Source of the DNA: Anomaloglossus baeobatrachus
Lineage: Eukaryota > Chordata > Amphibia > Anura > Aromobatidae
Reading direction: 5' to 3'
Length of the DNA: 64,000 nt
Assembly (NCBI RefSeq): GCF_048569485.1
Contig: NC_134364.1
Location: 139,331,798 to 139,395,797 of the forward strand
Part shown: in pieces, positions 11,717 through 22,926 of the stretch
Position numbering within the stretch: position 1 is the stretch's first letter
Layout of the letters: each line of letters opens with the position of its first letter
Program-made: the position numbers and the translations under genes
The notes under the pieces: generated by a model
Databases searched by the model: none
What the model saw: only the letters and a program-made list of their open reading frames with translations
What the model was told of the DNA's origin: nothing

Positions 11717-14423
11717 CAGGGGTGGGGAACCTTTTTTCTGTCGGGGGCCATTTGGAAATTTCTACCAACCTTCGGGGGCCGCACAAAATTATCAATGTTT
11801 AAATGACCCTGCTATATTGGGTGAAGCAATTAATTAACTGGGGGCATGGGGCTGGGGGCACAGACACCACACGCGGGGCTGAGGGCACAGACACCACACG
11901 CGGGGCTGAGGGCACAGACACCACACGCGGGGCTGAGGGCACAGACACCACACGCGGGGCTGAGGGCACAGACACCACACGCGGGGCTGAGGGCACAGAC
12001 ACCACACGCGGGGCTGGGGGCACAGACACCACACGCGGGGCTGGGGGCACAGACACCACACGCGGGGCTGGGGGCACAGACACCACACGCGGGGCTGGGG
12101 GCACAGACACCACACGCGGGGCTGGGGGCACAGACACCACACGCGGGGCTGGGGGCACAGACACCACACGCGGGGCTGGGGGCACAGACACCACACGCGG
12201 GGCTGGGGGCACAGACACCACACGCGGGGCTGGGGGCACAGACACCACACGCGGGGCTGGGGGCACAGACACCACACGCGGGGCTGGGGGCACAGACACC
12301 ACACGCGGGGCTGGGGGCACAGACACCACACGCGGGGCTGGGGGCACAGACATCACTGTGGGGAAGGCACAGACATCACTGTGGGGAAGGCACAGACATC
12401 ACTGTGGGGGGGCTGCACAGACATCACTGTGGGGGGGCTGCACAGACATCACTGTGGGGGGGCTGCACAGACATCACTGTGGGGGGGCTGCACAGACATC
12501 ACTGTGGGGGGGCTGCACAGACATCACTGTGGGGGGGCTGCACAGACATCACTGTGGGGGGGCTGCACAGACATCACTGTGGGGGGGCTGCACACACGAC
12601 TGGGGGGGCTGCACACACGACTGGGGGGGGCTGCACACACGACTGGGGGGGGCTGCACACACGACTGGGGGGGGCTGCACACACGACTGGGGGGGCTGCA
12701 CACACGACTGGGGGGGGCTGCACACACGACTGGGGGGGGCTGCACACACGACTGGGGGGGGCTGCACACACGACTGGGGGGGCTGCACACACGACTGGGG
12801 GGGGCTGCACACACGACTGGGGGGGCTGCACACACAACTGGGGGGGGGCTGCACACACAACTGGGGGGGGGCTGCACACACGACTGGGGGGGGGCTGCAC
12901 ACACGACTGGGGGGGGGGCTGCACACGACTGGGGGGGGGGGCTGCACACACGACGGGGGGGGCTGCACACACGACTGGGGGGGGCTGCACACACGACTGG
13001 GGGGGGCTGCACACACGACTGGGGGGGCTGCACACACGACTGGGGGGGGCTGCACACACGACTGGGGGGGGCTGCACACACGACTGGGGGGGGCTGCACA
13101 CACGACTGGGGGGGGCTGCACACACGACTGGGGGGGTGCACACACGACTGGGGGGGTGCACACACGACTGGGGGGGTGCACACACGACTGGGGGGGTGCA
13201 CACACGACTGGGGGGGTGCACACACGACTGGGGGGGTGCACACACGACTGGGGGGGTGCACACACGACTGGGGGGGGTGCACACAGGACTGGGGGGGTGC
13301 ACACAGGACTGGGGGGGTGCACACAGGACTGGGGGGGGTGCACACAGGACTGGGGGGGGGTGCACACAGGACTGGGGGGGGGTGCACACAGGACTGGGGG
13401 GGTGCACACAGGACTGGGGGGGTGCACACAGGACTGGGGGGGTGCACACAGGACTGGGGGGGGTGCACACAGGACTGGGGGGGTGCACACAGGACTGGGG
13501 GGTGCACACAGGACTGGGGGGGTGCACACAGGACTGGGGGGGGTGCACACAGGACTGGGGGGTGCACACAGGACTGGGGGGGTGCACACAGGACTGGGGG
13601 GGTGCACACAGGACTGGGGGGGGTGCACACAGGACTGGGGGGGTGCACACAGGACTGGGGGGGTGCACACAGGACTGGGGGGGTGCACACAGGACTGGGG
13701 GGGTGCACACAGGACTGGGGGGGTGCACACAGGACTGGGGGGTGCACACAGGACTGGGGGGTGCACACAGGACTGGGGGGTGCACACAGGACTGGGTGAT
13801 GGGCTGCACATAGGATTGTGTGGGGGTGCACACAGGACATTGGGGGGCTGCACACAGGACTGGGGGAGGGGTGCACACAGGATTGGGGGGGCGCAAACAG
13901 GACTACTGGGTGATGGGCTGCACACAGGACATTGGTGGGCTGCACACAGGACTGGGGGAGGGGTGCACACAGGACATTGGGGGCCACACTGCGCTGAGAG
14001 TTTCATGCAACTCTGGGGGAGAGGGTTTACAGAACTGGTGTGGGGAGGCAGAAAGCATTGGGCAGGGCACATAGCAGCAGAGGGTTGGCGCTGGACTCAC
14101 AGCAGCATTGCACTCACATCACCGGAGTGCAGGAGCCGGACACACTGCATCAGAAGGAGAAGGCGGGCACTGATCTCCGGAGGCCAGGGGGCGGACACAC
14201 AAGGCTAGAAGCTGTGAGGCTGCTGTGGACCCGCCCACAATTGGCACTGGCCGACGGGAGAACACATTGCAGCACAAACAGCAATGTGTGGATTTAAAGG
14301 GCCGGCGGCAGCAAACCGCGGTGACAGCACGAGCACTGCCTCCCCCGGGAATGTGCCCGGGGGCCACATAAAAGGTCATGGCGGGCCGCATGCGGCCCGC
14401 GGGCCGGAGGTTCCCCACCCCTG
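11717..14423. mobile_element. Non-autonomous hAT element with an expanded interior
   Basis: The ends are CAGGGGTGGGGAACC and its exact complement GGTTCCCCACCCCTG, classic hAT termini of the family whose next bases read 'ttttttctgtcgggggcc'. An 8-bp duplication GATTAGGG flanks it at 11,709-11,716 and 14,424-14,431, the target-site length of hAT elements. Non-repeat element sequence is present at 11,717-11,845 and about 14,000-14,423, ending with 'atgcggcccgcgggcc'. About 2.1 kb between is minisatellite. There is no transposase. The intact duplication argues for a fairly recent insertion. Confidence 0.9.
11846..13990. repeat. Graded G-rich minisatellite inside the hAT element
   Basis: Four unit types follow one another. 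A 27-bp unit (11,846-12,345) has core 'gcacagacaccacacgcggg'. A 25-bp unit (12,346-12,590) has core 'cacagacatcactgtggggg'. A 21-23-bp unit (12,590-13,130) has core 'ctgcacacacgactgggggg'. A roughly 20-bp unit first has 'gtgcacacacgactgg' (13,130-13,270) and then 'gtgcacacaggactgg' (13,270-13,795). Degenerate units run to about 13,990. Each type is an edited version of its neighbour. The 27-bp part keeps one frame open (nonapeptide repeat), which explains the 801-residue open frame at 11,803-14,208 and the long minus frames; none is a gene. Confidence 0.95.
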
Positions 14424-14431
14424 GATTAGGG

Positions 14432-15249
14432 GGACACAATATGTACACAATATATAAAAAAAAACATTTAAAAAATTATGTAGCGCTCCCCGGTATTTTT
14501 CATTCTCAGCACAGATAAAGCGGATGGCTACGGGACTGCCAACCCCATCTGCCTGACTTTACATTGGCTGGCGATCAAAATACAGGGAAGCCCATTATTT
14601 TTATTTTTATTTAAAAAATAATTTAAAAAAAATGCGTGAGCTCCCGCCGTATTTTGATCACCAGTCAGGTAAAACCAGGCAGCTGGGGGCTGGGATTCTT
14701 GGCAGCCCGCAGCCACCTCTGGAAATGGCACATTATTTCTTAGCGCCATTTCCAAGCGCTTTACCCAGCTCATCCAGTGGCCCTGATAGTGGTGGCATGC
14801 TGGGTAATAAGGGGGTTAATACCAGCTTTGTATTCTCAGCTGATACTAAGCCTGAAATTCATGGTGTGATGCCAAATTAGACATGGCCACCATTAATTTC
14901 TAGTAAACAGTAAAAAAAAAAAAAAACACAACACAGAGAATTTTTTTTTTATTAGAAATAAAACAAAAAAAAAACCCATTTAGAGACTCCATCTTTATTA
15001 TAAAAAAATCCTTAGCCCGACGTAATCCACAGGGACAGCAATGTCAGCCTTGCTTCATCACTCTGTACAAACACAGTCTATACAAAGTGAGAAGCAGGCT
15101 GACAGTGAGTGGATCAGTGCACTTGCATGTCCCAATGCATCACCCCACAAAGCCTGACACTGTACGCACAGGAGTGCCTCAGCTGCATGGAAATATATGC
15201 AGCTGACCTGCTGCTGTCGGGAGATTGTGCGCCGTGACGCGTTGCGACA
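14432..15249. other. Non-coding; part of a diverged interspersed repeat
   Basis: Contains A/T runs and the blocks 'gctgggggctgggattcttg' near 14,681, 'ggggttaataccagctttgt' near 14,812 and 'ctcagctgatactaagcc'. A related inverted block ('gatgacagctgacaatt...ggtatcaacccc') occurs at 27,468-27,503. I recall such blocks as a common, unclassified frog repeat; no class is assigned. The open frames are not genes. Confidence 0.4.
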
Positions 15250-15254
15250 CTCCA

Positions 15255-16456
15255 TGTTCCACCCTGAGAGGGCTCGGCCGCTCCCTGGCCGGGCCGAGCC
15301 GCTCGAGGTCCGGGCTCGGGTTGTCGGTGGCTCGAGTGCCTCCGGACCGGGAGCCACGTCGTTCTGTTAAGGGGAGGCAGTGGGGTGGTGGTGTGGGACG
15401 AGATTCGCAGCCGGGGGCCGCGTTGTCGTTGGACGGGTCGTGACGCCACCCACGGGTGACGGGATGCACCACCGCTGCGGCGGGAGTGAAGGGGGCTCCC
15501 GGGATCGATGTTGAGGGCGCAGCCTGGATGTTAGCCCCTCCGTGGGTAGGGGCGGTGTGTCCCGGGGCCCGGTGGGACGGGCGATCATGTCAGGGTGCAG
15601 GGTGCCGTGCTGCGGTGCGGTGTCGTGCCCGGATGGCACTGGGGTACTCACTATTAATTCACACTCGGAGTCACTGGTAAACCAAAGTTCGGGTATGGTT
15701 GGGTCCTGCAGCCGGCTGCTTGTGTCCCTTGTGAGGCTGATAGTGGCCCCTTTCCCTTGCACCTTCTGTTGTGATTTTTGGCTCCCCTGCCTGGGCAGTG
15801 GTAGCCCGCTCCCTGGCGTTTAGCTGCCGGAAGAGCCCTCGGTTGCCCGCAGGCACTGGCCCGTCGGATGTTTGTCCCTTGGCGGTGGCTCTCACCCGGT
15901 ATCGGTGGGCTTTTGCCTTCTTTCGGGACTTTGGGTGAGGATGAACCCGTGAGGTCCAGACTGCAATCAGTGAATTTGCCTAAACTCAGTGGCTTCTAAG
16001 CTAGGACGGGGTCTGAGTACCCGGTTTCTGGTGCTCCGATTAGCTGTTGCCTCCCTGGTTCAGGTCCGGCGGGCTCCAGCTCTGGCCCGGTCCCTACGGT
16101 TCCGCCGGTTGCTATACTGGTACTCCTGCAGGCGGCCACCACCGTCTGCCTGACGTTTTGGGGATCCCAGGCTCCAACTCGGGTCCCTGACAGCTTCTCT
16201 CCTTCACCTCACTTCACCTAACCACTCACTAACTACTCAACTAACTAACTCTTTGTATTTCCTGCCTCAGGACAGTAGTCTCCTCGGTGGGCGTGCCTTT
16301 CCGCCTGACTCCGCCCACCTGGTGTGCCCTACTGGCCCTGAGGGAGGCATCAGGTCTCCCTCTCGGGTGACGGGTGTGTCCTCACAAGGGATGGGGGTGT
16401 GTGGGTGGTGTGGTGTTGTTGTTACCTGTGACCCCTGGGGTCCAGGGCGTGCGACA
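15255..16456 (-). mobile_element. Solo LTR, family A, minus orientation
   Basis: Read on the minus strand it starts TGTCGCACGCCCTGG (16,456 downward) and ends GGGTGGAACA at 15,255. It includes the complement of the 'gtgggtggcgtcac' block near 15,440-15,455 and the 'cggaaccgtagggaccgggc' block near 16,085-16,105. CTCCA flanks both ends (15,250-15,254 and 16,457-16,461), a 5-bp target duplication. Length 1,202 bp. No internal region, so it is a solo LTR. Confidence 0.85.
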
Positions 16457-16489
16457 CTCCACAGTGAAAATCAAAGTTTAGTTAATAGC

Positions 16490-16602
16490 AGGACTTTTGA
16501 TGACGTCATAGTCATGTGACCAGTCTGTAACCAACGAGGTAATACAACATTCACACCTGACTGGTCACATAGCTATGACGTCACGGAAGGTCCTTTAACC
16601 CG
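16490..16602. repeat. Fold-back repeat with TGACGTCA sites in both arms
   Basis: Arms of about 36 bases ('gatgacgtcatagtcatgtg'+'accagtc' at 16,499-16,532; 'gactggtcacatagctatga'+'cgtcac' at 16,559-16,584) are near-perfect inverse copies with a spacer of some 25 bases. Each arm carries a CRE-like TGACGTCA/TGACGTCAC octamer, a consequence of the palindrome. It may be a small MITE. Confidence 0.6.
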
Positions 16603-17719
16603 GGGGGGCGCAGCGATGATCGGACTCGGAAGCAGAAGCGCTGGGTGACAGAGACTGCAGGACGCGTCGCGGGACCTGTAAGTATAATGACAATGTTTAT
16701 TATTAACTATATTCTTTATTTTACAGCCCCCCCCCATCCCATAACTGTAAAGTCCAAGATCGGTGATCGGGATGCAAGATCCCGATCTTTACGAAACGAT
16801 CAGGCGAGGCTCCGGATCCCGACCATCGGAGGGATCACCCAACACTAATATTTGCTGCAGATGTGAAGCCGTGTTTTTAATACTACAGAAAAGCTTTGAT
16901 TCTGCGTTGACAAAAAATGCGTTACAGTTTTTTAAGTGAAAAAAAAAAATGCAAAGCTCCACAAAGACATCTGTAGAGAAAAACCCACCAAAACCGCACA
17001 GTTCAGCGCCGTCTTTAGGCACAACGAGCGCGGAGATTCCATGACGTCTCGTACACTTTGCTTGAACATTTAGTCCATGTTCACATGTAGCGTAAACCCC
17101 AGGTTTTTCTGCTGCTTTTTTGCACATAAATTCTGCTGTGTTTAATTGTCCAAGGAAAGTGCATGAGATTCCATGAAAAGACGCCGCTGAACGCTGCGGT
17201 TTTTTTCTTTAGAGGTTTCTATGTGGAGCTTAAAAAAATACAGGAAAAAACTGGTTACTTTTATAAGTGCAGAATCCAAGGTTTGCTGTACTATAAAAAC
17301 ACTTAAAGACAAAAACGAAAGAAATAAGGCATAAAAAATGCAGCAAAAACCCAATAATCACAGAAGATTGTTATTGTAATTATATTTGCAGTGTTTTTTG
17401 CAGGATCTGCAGCAATGTGTGAACATGGTTTTACAGACACAAAAAAAGCCACATGTCATATAGTGATGGTTATATAAATATGAGAATGTTCTGGCTGATA
17501 CGACTATTAATGAATGAACAGTCCAGGGCATCTGCTGAACATCCTTCACTGCCAAATGGGTGTGGTTTTGGGGTGTGGCTAGGGGGCATGGTCAAAATTT
17601 GCCGCAGCGCACTGCATACTTTGTCTCTTTCTCTTCTTCAAAAGTTGGGAGGTATGCTAACTTATGAGGGGGGCTGGGCCTGCAGGGGTCACCAACAACA
17701 GCTATTCAGGAACACATAG
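16603..17719. other. Non-coding interval, probably old repeats
   Basis: Poly-A/T-rich sequence with no convincing open frame. The minus frames at 16,789-17,127 and 17,142-17,354 show no known domain. Confidence 0.4.
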
Positions 17720-17727
17720 GTTGTATG

Positions 17728-17988
17728 TAGGGATGATCGAATACTTCGATTATTCGGCTTCGCGAATATTTTCCGAATACCTCGCCGCTATTCGACTATT
17801 CGCAAATATTCGATGCGCAATGTAAGACTATGGGAAACCCGAATAACAACTATTCGGTACTATTCAGGCTTCCCATAGACTTACATTGAGCATTGAATAG
17901 TCGAATAGCGGCGAGGTTAGTCGAATAGCGGCGAGGTATTTGGAAAATATTTGTGAAGCCGAATATTTGAGGTATTCGATCATCCCTA
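17728..17988. mobile_element. Palindromic hAT-type MITE
   Basis: The element is almost one large palindrome: 'tagggatgatcgaatac' at the left and 'gtattcgatcatcccta' at the right, with inner arms 'ccgaatacctcgccgctatt' / 'aatagcggcgaggtattt' and 'gactatgggaaacccgaata' / 'ttcaggcttcccatagac'. GTTGTATG flanks it exactly (17,720-17,727 and 17,989-17,996). The 8-bp duplication and TAGGG ends place it in hAT. 261 bp, no coding capacity. Confidence 0.88.
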
Positions 17989-17996
17989 GTTGTATG

Positions 17997-18611
17997 TTAT
18001 TATTATGAAGGGGGCTCAGCATCTATGGTCTGCATGAATGGCCATGGGGTATTAGTATGTCATCCCTTGAAGGTAAGGGATTACACAGGGATCATAACAC
18101 TCAAAGCTAAGGAGATCCACAGGGGTCACTGCTATTGAGTATTATTAGTGTCTGACCTTCCAAGGTGCCCTTAAGGTTTACGCTCATACAGCCATGTTTT
18201 CAGACCACATGCCATGTAGGAATAAACAGATGGGTCCTAGGTGCTGCCCCACATATTTTTTCATTTCATCTTAGCACACAGAAATGGAGTCAATAACACA
18301 ACATCAACCTGTTCTTCATGTGTCAGCCTTGAATGAGTGAGTCTGCTCTATTAGTGCCCCCACCCCCACCCCCACCCTAAAAAACCCCAAAACCCAAAAA
18401 ACAACAAACCCTTACGGCTTACACATTAGTCCATCACTAATGGAGACCCTAGGGATCCAGCATCTCAAAGGGCCAAACACCCATTAATGGACCATCTCAG
18501 GTTCTAGATTCCCAGGGGGACACTATTTCTGGACATTACTCACTTCTCAGTGGACTCAACACCACTGGGGACCCAAGAAGCACAAGCACTGCATTAATGT
18601 ATAGTGGCCAC
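17997..18611. other. No gene seen
   Basis: Unique-looking sequence with a short C/A-rich patch at 18,356-18,410. No repeat family or coding signal is recognised. Confidence 0.4.
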
Positions 18612-18716
18612 AACCCAAAAATCAAGAAAATCACTGCACTCTCCAGAGATTAATTTAAAACATGTTTTTTATTTGTGAAGTTTGCGATTGTTTAAATGTT
18701 TCAGCCTTACTTTAGG

Positions 18717-21078
18717 TGTGCCGCCCCCATGCCAGCAGCCGGGCTGCTCGGATCCGGATCCGCGGTGGCTTGAGGGATCTCCGAACCCGGGGGTCGTGTG
18801 GCCGCTCAAATGAAGGGGATATTTACAGGGGATTGTGTTTAGAGTTTGTGACGCCACCCGTAGTGTGTGGTAATGTGGAGAACCACTGCTGCAGTTGGGA
18901 GTACCCAGGGGTGATGGAGTGGGGCAGCCGGATGTTAGCACCCTCAACGGGTAGGGGGAATGCCCCGGGACTCGGTGATGGTGTTCGTTGAGTGCCGTGG
19001 GGAGTGAAGGAGGTCACTTGTGTACTCACTCAGTCCATAAAGCTGATGTGGCGCCCCTGAGGCTTCCGTCGCCACAGGTCATTGCACCCCATCCAGCGGT
19101 GTGATGCCCCATTCTGGGTGAGGAAAGGAGTGAACCCCGGTCCCCTGGTAAATCTACACTACACCCATTGCTAGGAACACACTGGGACCAGGGATTGTGG
19201 CAGTTCCCCTCCCATGCTGCATGCTGGGAGGGGCCATAAGACCCATCCCTGCTCCTATAGGGTAGAACAGAGCAACTGGGGAGGTGGGAGGAGCCACAAG
19301 AGTGCAGACAAAGAAAGGAAGGTCTAGGTTAGTCAGTTTGAGGCAGAGCGAGAGAGAGTGGGGAAGGAGGAGGAGGCCTGCAGGAGGCAGGCAAGGAGGA
19401 GAAGTGAAAGGAAAGAGAGCTCCAAGTCAGTCAGGAGCTGAAACGAAGAAGGAGACACTTCCTGGTGAAGATCCTGGGACTCAGAGGGTCCAGGTGACAC
19501 CAAGCAGAGAACAGAAGGGATCCCAGGGCCACGGGTAGCTGTAGAGCTGCGGTGGCCTTTTCCACAGGAACATCGGTGGAGGGATCAAGCTACAGGGGAC
19601 GGTCCCTAGAAACCGGAGGAGTGCAAAATCATCTCCAAACAGTAAAAACCGAGGCCCAGGGAAAGTTGGAAACTCCCCGGGCCACAGCCCACAGCAGCAC
19701 CTCTAGAAAAGGGGTAATCAGCCGACAGGTGACCCCCCAGCCTGGAGGCTGTTGTGGAGGCCGAGCCAGGTTTACCCTACAAAAAGGCAAGGCTTAGGAA
19801 GACAGCGGAAGACAGAGACACTTAAGAGAAGGGCACCGGGTTTTGCTCCAAGAATCACCCAGAAACGGCGGAGGTCCCTGACAGTGGTCCCAGCAGTCCA
19901 AGGGTTCCTGCCGGCCTTGACAAGAATTGTGAGTAAAGAACTTGAACTGCACCCTTGGAGTGGTCTCTGTTATTTCAGCCGCTTGGACTTCCACTACACT
20001 ATAGACTCTCACGAGCACCAACAGTGCCCCGGGACATTGCTCCACCTGTGGGGAGCAGTACCACCATTGCTGCCATATCATCACCCTGGAGGCCTCACAC
20101 CGCAGCGGCGGCTTAATAGCCGCATACCACAGGTGGCGTTACGAACACAAACTTTAATTCATCAGCCATATTAAACTGACACCCACCAGGGCCACGGAGC
20201 CGGGCCCCGCCACCACTGACTACCTCCGGACTAGTCCGGCCCGGCACCGGGTGTCCCATAGCCCTGGGGTGGGCGAGTCACTGACACCGACAACTGGATA
20301 AACCAAAGTTCTGTACACCGCTGCCGCTGAGGGGAGCTAGTTCGGGTCCCGTTCCCGATGGTGTTGCCTGGTGATCTGTGACCTTCCTCCTAGCACTAAG
20401 TTCACTTCTTTGTTGACCTCGGTAGTATGGAACTAGTCGGGTCCCGCTCCCCAGTATGGCTAACTGTGGGAGCTGGCTATCAGGTTTCATGCTTGGGATT
20501 TTCTGGGCCGTTTTTGTGGAAAGTCCTATACGCTTCGTTGCGCTAGTACCACGATTTTGGAGCGGGTGGAGAGCGGATCTTGAAGGCTCTGTTCTCGTCG
20601 GGTAAATTGTCAGGTTACCTGAAGCTACTCCCTGACCTAGGGTCCACCTACCCTGTCGTGCCCTGGTCCCAGCCCAGTGATGGTACAAGGCCGCCGGCTG
20701 TCCTCCTCGACAGTTCCGTGCCCCTTGTCACGATCCACTGCGACCGGGGGTCCCACCCCTACTAGGCCCAGACCACCGTCTGCTACCTAGATGCTTCCAA
20801 GGAGCCCAGCTCCTGACCTCTTCTCTCTCTTGCTTCCAACACTTCACTCCCCTCCTGACACATCTGGCCTTCCCTTAACCAACCCCCAAAGTGGGTGACC
20901 CTATTCCACTCAGGCCGTCCACTGGTGTGTCTTGTGGGTGTGGTGCAGAGTGTACCTGGGTTTAATTGGCTGATGTAGGCAACACCGTGTAGTTAGGGAC
21001 CCTAAACCAAGGAGGAGATGGAGGGGAAGGGAGATTGTACAATATCCTGTGACGACCTGATAGTCCAGGGGCGTCACA
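18717..21078 (-). mobile_element. LTR, minus orientation, hosting a nested LTR
   Basis: Minus-strand start TGTGACGCCCCTGGACTATC at 21,078, end ...GGGGGCGGCACA at 18,717. TAGG flanks both outer ends (18,713-18,716 and 21,079-21,082). Subtracting the insert leaves about 1,124 bp, the normal length for this LTR type. Minus-strand homologues of the 'gtgggtggcgtcac' block lie near 18,845-18,860. Solo LTR; no internal region. Confidence 0.85.
19047..20280 (+). mobile_element. Nested solo LTR, family B
   Basis: Starts 'tgtggcgcccctgaggcttc' and ends '...gggtgggcgagtca', with CTGA on both sides (19,043-19,046 and 20,281-20,284). 1,234 bp. It shares the TGTGGCGCC start and an internal 'aggtggcgttacgaacac' block with family A but differs in between, so I call it a sister family. 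Its insertion into the LTR at 18,717-21,078 shows it is the younger of the two. Open frames 19,284-19,538, 19,552-19,797 and 19,752-20,174 are LTR sequence. Confidence 0.88.
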
Positions 21079-21403
21079 TAGGCCTTGCTCACTAGTCGCT
21101 CCTGAAAATTATTTTTGATGGGAGATTACTATGGGAGGGAGAGCACCACAATAATTGGTAATATCAGCGTATTGGAAACGATATTTGAATGTCAGTTGAG
21201 AAACAAAGGTAATGTTCTGTTGTCTCGTTAGGATCACTGTCCTGTAAAGCAGGCTTGTGTGCTACCTTTCCCTTGGGATTAATTAGAACTGTTTAGTAAG
21301 TCCTCGTTCATGTAGTGCTGGCCCATCCTGGGTTATGGCAAGTCATAAAAAACACGTTTGAAAAAAATCTCTGGAAAGTGCAGTGATTTTCTTGATTTTT
21401 AGA

Positions 21404-21734
21404 CTTTGAGTTTTCACTCAGTTCACTGGCACCTCAAAAATCCTCGCAGTGTGCACGCCTAAAATATTTTTGTATTAGTGGCCACAACCAACAGCCAGAC
21501 ATTTGTTGTAGTTTGTGGACCTCTAGAAGATCTGTAATCCATGAGGATTGTAACATCTCAAAAGTGCTGGTCCAGAAGGGGTCATCACCAATAATTACTG
21601 GAGATAAACACATAGCAAAACTGACCCCTTGCGAACGAAACACTTCAGAAGACACAACAAAAATCCACCAAAGGTGACAGCAAGGAACTTAACATGAGAG
21701 GAGGGGCGGAAGAACTGAAAAGGGGAATCTTGAC
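21404..21734. other. No gene seen
   Basis: Mixed-composition sequence before the next LTR. The minus open frame at 21,434-21,655 has no recognisable domain. Confidence 0.35.
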
Positions 21735-21738
21735 ATAG

Positions 21739-22926
21739 TGTGACGCCCTGGACTAGCCAGGTCGTCCCAGGTAGTCACACACAACACCACACACCCTCCC
21801 GATTATGTGACACCAGCCAAACTGGAAGCCTTGTCGCCACCCTCCAGGTTTGATATCTACGCCAGGGGGGTGGAGCCAGGTGGTTGGCTCCGCCCACCAA
21901 AAGTTCACGGGTCTGGAGGCGGGAACCTAAGTAGTCAAGTTCAAGTTGACAAAGGAGAGTAGTTTTGACAGTGAAGGGGAGAGGTTGAGTCCAGCGGCAG
22001 ACCTACGCTCAGGCCTGCCATAGACTACTCTGGTGGCTGGGTCGGAGCCCAGTCACCATTGGCAAGGAGGCAGATGGTGGTGGCCACCTGCAGGAGACCG
22101 GGAAAACGATCGGTGGAACCGTAAGGGACCGGGACAGGGTAGTGCCCCGCCGGAACCGAACTGGGGAGCCAACTGGATACCGGAGCACCAGGCAGGGTAC
22201 TCAGACCCAGTACAAAGCCCTGAACCGACAGGGCCGAGTCGAATCAACTGATTGCGGACTGGACCTTAGGACCTATCCCACACAAGTCCCTTTAGAAGAC
22301 AACAGCCCAACTATACAGTGTAAAGCCAAGGCATAGAGACCCAAAGGTCCAGCGTCTGCGGGCAAACAGGCTCCTACGGGCTATACAAGTCGGGGAGCGG
22401 ACTACCGGTGTCTAGGCATAGGAGTCAAACACTTACATACAGAGGTGCAGGAGAAAGGTGGAAACCACCAACCTATTCTGGGAGAAGCTGCAGCCGGCTG
22501 CGGGACCCGTTCCTCACTCCGTTTGGTTTATCAGAGACTCCAGTGTCTTGTGTCAGAGTGAGTACACCAGTGCCATCAGGCACCGCACTGCACCGCAACA
22601 CTTCACCCTGCACCCCGACCCTCGCCTACCAGGCCCTGGGACCAACACCCTCTACCCACGGAGGGGTCAACACCTAGCTGCGCCATTACATCGCTCCCTG
22701 GAGCCCCATATCTTCACCGCAGTGGTGGTGTCCACAATCACCACAACCCGTGGGTGGCGTCACGAACTATCATCCCAAACCAAACACCCAAATCCCCGCG
22801 TGTAGCGCCAACTCCCTTGCAGAGCGACGGGACCCCCGGGTCCGTGAGAGGCTCGAGCCACCACCCGCAGTATGAGCACGGATTCGAGCGGCTCGGCGGT
22901 CGCAGCCGAGCCCGCGGGGTGGTACA
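21739..22926 (+). mobile_element. Solo LTR, family A, well preserved
   Basis: Starts 'tgtgacgccctggactagcc' and ends '...cccgcggggtggtaca'; 1,188 bp. ATAG flanks both sides (21,735-21,738 and 22,927-22,930). This is the clearest full-length family A LTR in the window and a good reference for the others. It carries TGGCGTCACGAAC at 22,755-22,767. Confidence 0.9.

Larger units (their letters stand above)
18612..21398. mobile_element. Inverted-repeat element split by nested LTRs
   Basis: Left arm 'aaaaatcaagaaaatcactg'+'cactctccagagatt' at 18,617-18,655 matches the complement of 'aatctctggaaagtgcagtg'+'attttcttgattttta' at 21,367-21,403; similarity continues inward around 'aacatgttttttat'. After removing the two LTRs between the arms, about 420 bp remain, a plausible small DNA element. 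The exact ends are uncertain. 'gtggccacaacc' also occurs outside both arms (18,605 and 21,479) in the same orientation. Confidence 0.5.

Noticed and set aside
11803-14208. 801-residue open frame (and long overlapping frames on both strands)
   Set aside because: It is the translation of the G-rich minisatellite inside a hAT element; the frame is open only because the first unit is 27 bases, and the product is pure repeat.
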